Shown here: piece by piece, positions 63,111 to 64,000 of the stretch
Layout of the letters: each line of letters begins with the position of its first letter
Numbering within the stretch: position 1 is the stretch's first letter
Source: Marinomonas mediterranea MMB-1
GTDB taxonomy: Bacteria > Pseudomonadota > Gammaproteobacteria > Pseudomonadales > Marinomonadaceae
Direction: 5' to 3'
Length of the DNA: 64,000 nt
Assembly (NCBI RefSeq): GCF_000192865.1
Contig: NC_015276.1
Span: 1,178,001 to 1,242,000 of the forward strand
Translations under genes and position numbers: made by a program
Notes under the pieces: generated by a model
Database searches by the model: none
What the model was told of the DNA's origin: nothing
Seen by the model: the letters and a program-made list of their open reading frames with translations, nothing else

Positions 63111-64000
63111 TGATTAACCCGTCAAACAATACAAAAATAAAAGTCTTAGTAGTGGATGATTCGGCCTCAATTAGAAGCTTATTGTCTGACATTATAGAGA
63201 GAGACTCTGAGTTGATTTTGGTCGCAGCAGCAGCGGATGCATTTGAAGCAAAGGAAATGGTGAATGTCCACAAACCGGATGTAATCACCTTAGATATTGA
63301 GATGCCAAAAGTTGATGGTTTGCGCTTTTTAGAGGTGTTAATGAAAGCGAGGCCGACGCCTGTTGTCATGATTTCCACGTTGACGAAAGCCAATGCGGAT
63401 GTGACGCTGCGAGCGCTTGAGTTAGGTGCCGTGGATTACATTGCAAAACCTGTCATCGCCCAAGAAGAGTTGTTTAAAAAGTACTGCAATACTATTCTTC
63501 GTAAAATTAAGGTCGCTGCGAAGGCCAATGTGCTCAATGCTTCTAAGGCATTGTCACACGTAAGTCGCCTTAATACTGCGGCATCAGCTAAGCGGATTGT
63601 GGCCATTGGTGCATCTACGGGCGGAACCGAAGCGATTAAAAGAGTGTTAGCCAGCTTACCCCCAGATAACTTTGCAGTGCTTATCACGCAGCATATGCCT
63701 CCAGGGTTTACGACGACGTTTGCTGAACGTCTCAACTCTATTTCAGGTTTTACGGTCACGGAAGCGAAAGGTAATGAAAATGTATTACCGGGCAATGCTT
63801 ATCTAGCGCCGGGTGATCAGCATTTGTCCGTTATTCGTCGAGGCAGTCAATTGGTGACAAGGCTTTCGTCAACGGAGAAAGTGTCTGGTCATCGACCGTC
63901 GGTTGATGTGCTGTTTGATTCAGTAGCGTCCGAAGTTCAAGATAAAGCCATTGGCGTTATCTTAACGGGAATGGGGCGAGATGGGGCAGACGGTTTATTG
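63110..64000 (+). CDS. cheB: chemotaxis methylesterase/response regulator CheB (3' end outside window)
   Basis: The frame runs from the ATG at 63110 to the window end without a stop (about 297 residues seen). A receiver domain (VLVVDDSASIRSLL; phospho-acceptor Asp in VITLDIEMPKVDG; Lys in YIAKPV) is joined to the methylesterase domain with the catalytic Ser in IGASTGGTEA, the His in ITQHMPPGFT and the active-site Asp expected in TGMGRDGADG. Only the C-terminal ~50 residues are missing. It demethylates receptors when phosphorylated by CheA, completing the adaptation set with CheR and CheD. Confidence 0.96.
   Translation, partial: MINPSNNTKIKVLVVDDSASIRSLLSDIIERDSELILVAAAADAFEAKEMVNVHKPDVITLDIEMPKVDGLRFLEVLMKARPTPVVMISTLTKANADVTLRALELGAVDYIAKPVIAQEELFKKYCNTILRKIKVAAKANVLNASKALSHVSRLNTAASAKRIVAIGASTGGTEAIKRVLASLPPDNFAVLITQHMPPGFTTTFAERLNSISGFTVTEAKGNENVLPGNAYLAPGDQHLSVIRRGSQLVTRLSSTEKVSGHRPSVDVLFDSVASEVQDKAIGVILTGMGRDGADGLL

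Overview
The window reads as a chromosomal segment of a marine gammaproteobacterium, most like Marinomonas or a close Oceanospirillales relative. This is inferred from the moderate GC content, an ectoine-type aspartokinase, a Na+-dependent NSS transporter and the overall gene mix; no rRNA or other taxonomic marker is present. The coding content is dense, with no tRNA, rRNA, CRISPR array or intact mobile element.

Layout. (1) 1-5744: 3' end of an esterase, a MarR regulator, and a light-response type operon (photolyase, DUF523/DUF1722 protein, renalase-like FAD protein) transcribed away from a MerR/LitR-like regulator whose B12-binding motifs are lost. (2) 5745-9225: NSS transporter and a solitary aspartokinase. 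(3) 9378-42304: a roughly 33-kb Hrp-type type III secretion island of the Pseudomonas syringae/Erwinia kind. It holds two secreted proteins, the AvrE/DspE effector and a HrpW harpin-pectate lyase; the hrpF-hrpG-hrcC-hrpT-hrpV operon; a DspF/AvrF chaperone; the ECF sigma factor HrpL; a long hrpJ-to-hrcU operon; the HrpX/HrpY two-component pair; and the hrpA-hrpZ-hrpB-hrcJ-hrpD-hrpE operon. Five promoters carry clear HrpL boxes (GGAAC[T/C], exactly 15 nt, [C/T]CAC), which ties the island into one regulon. (4) 42497-51920: housekeeping and stress genes: katG, an OmpW porin, PBP1b, a periplasmic solute-binding protein, and divergent glgA/glgC. (5) 52439-64000: a second-type chemosensory operon (membrane MCP-like protein, STAS protein, REC-PP2C-ATPase partner-switch regulator, CheY, CheA, CheW, a large MCP, CheR, CheD, CheB running off the end).

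How it fits together. HrpX/HrpY probably feeds a signal to hrpL. HrpL then reads the five boxes and switches on the pilus (HrpA), harpins (HrpZ, HrpW), apparatus (Hrc proteins), chaperone and AvrE. AvrE plus a pectate-lyase harpin is the signature of bacteria that inject proteins into cells with pectin walls, so a seagrass or algal host is a reasonable inference for a marine organism.

Points that stand out: a GGDEF-family membrane protein translationally coupled to hrcV inside the secretion operon, with altered active-site residues; an unrecognised small gene opening the hrpJ operon; a chaperone separated from its effector; no hrpR/hrpS, hrpK or lytic transglycosylase in view; and IS5-type inverted ends between hrpL and hrcU.
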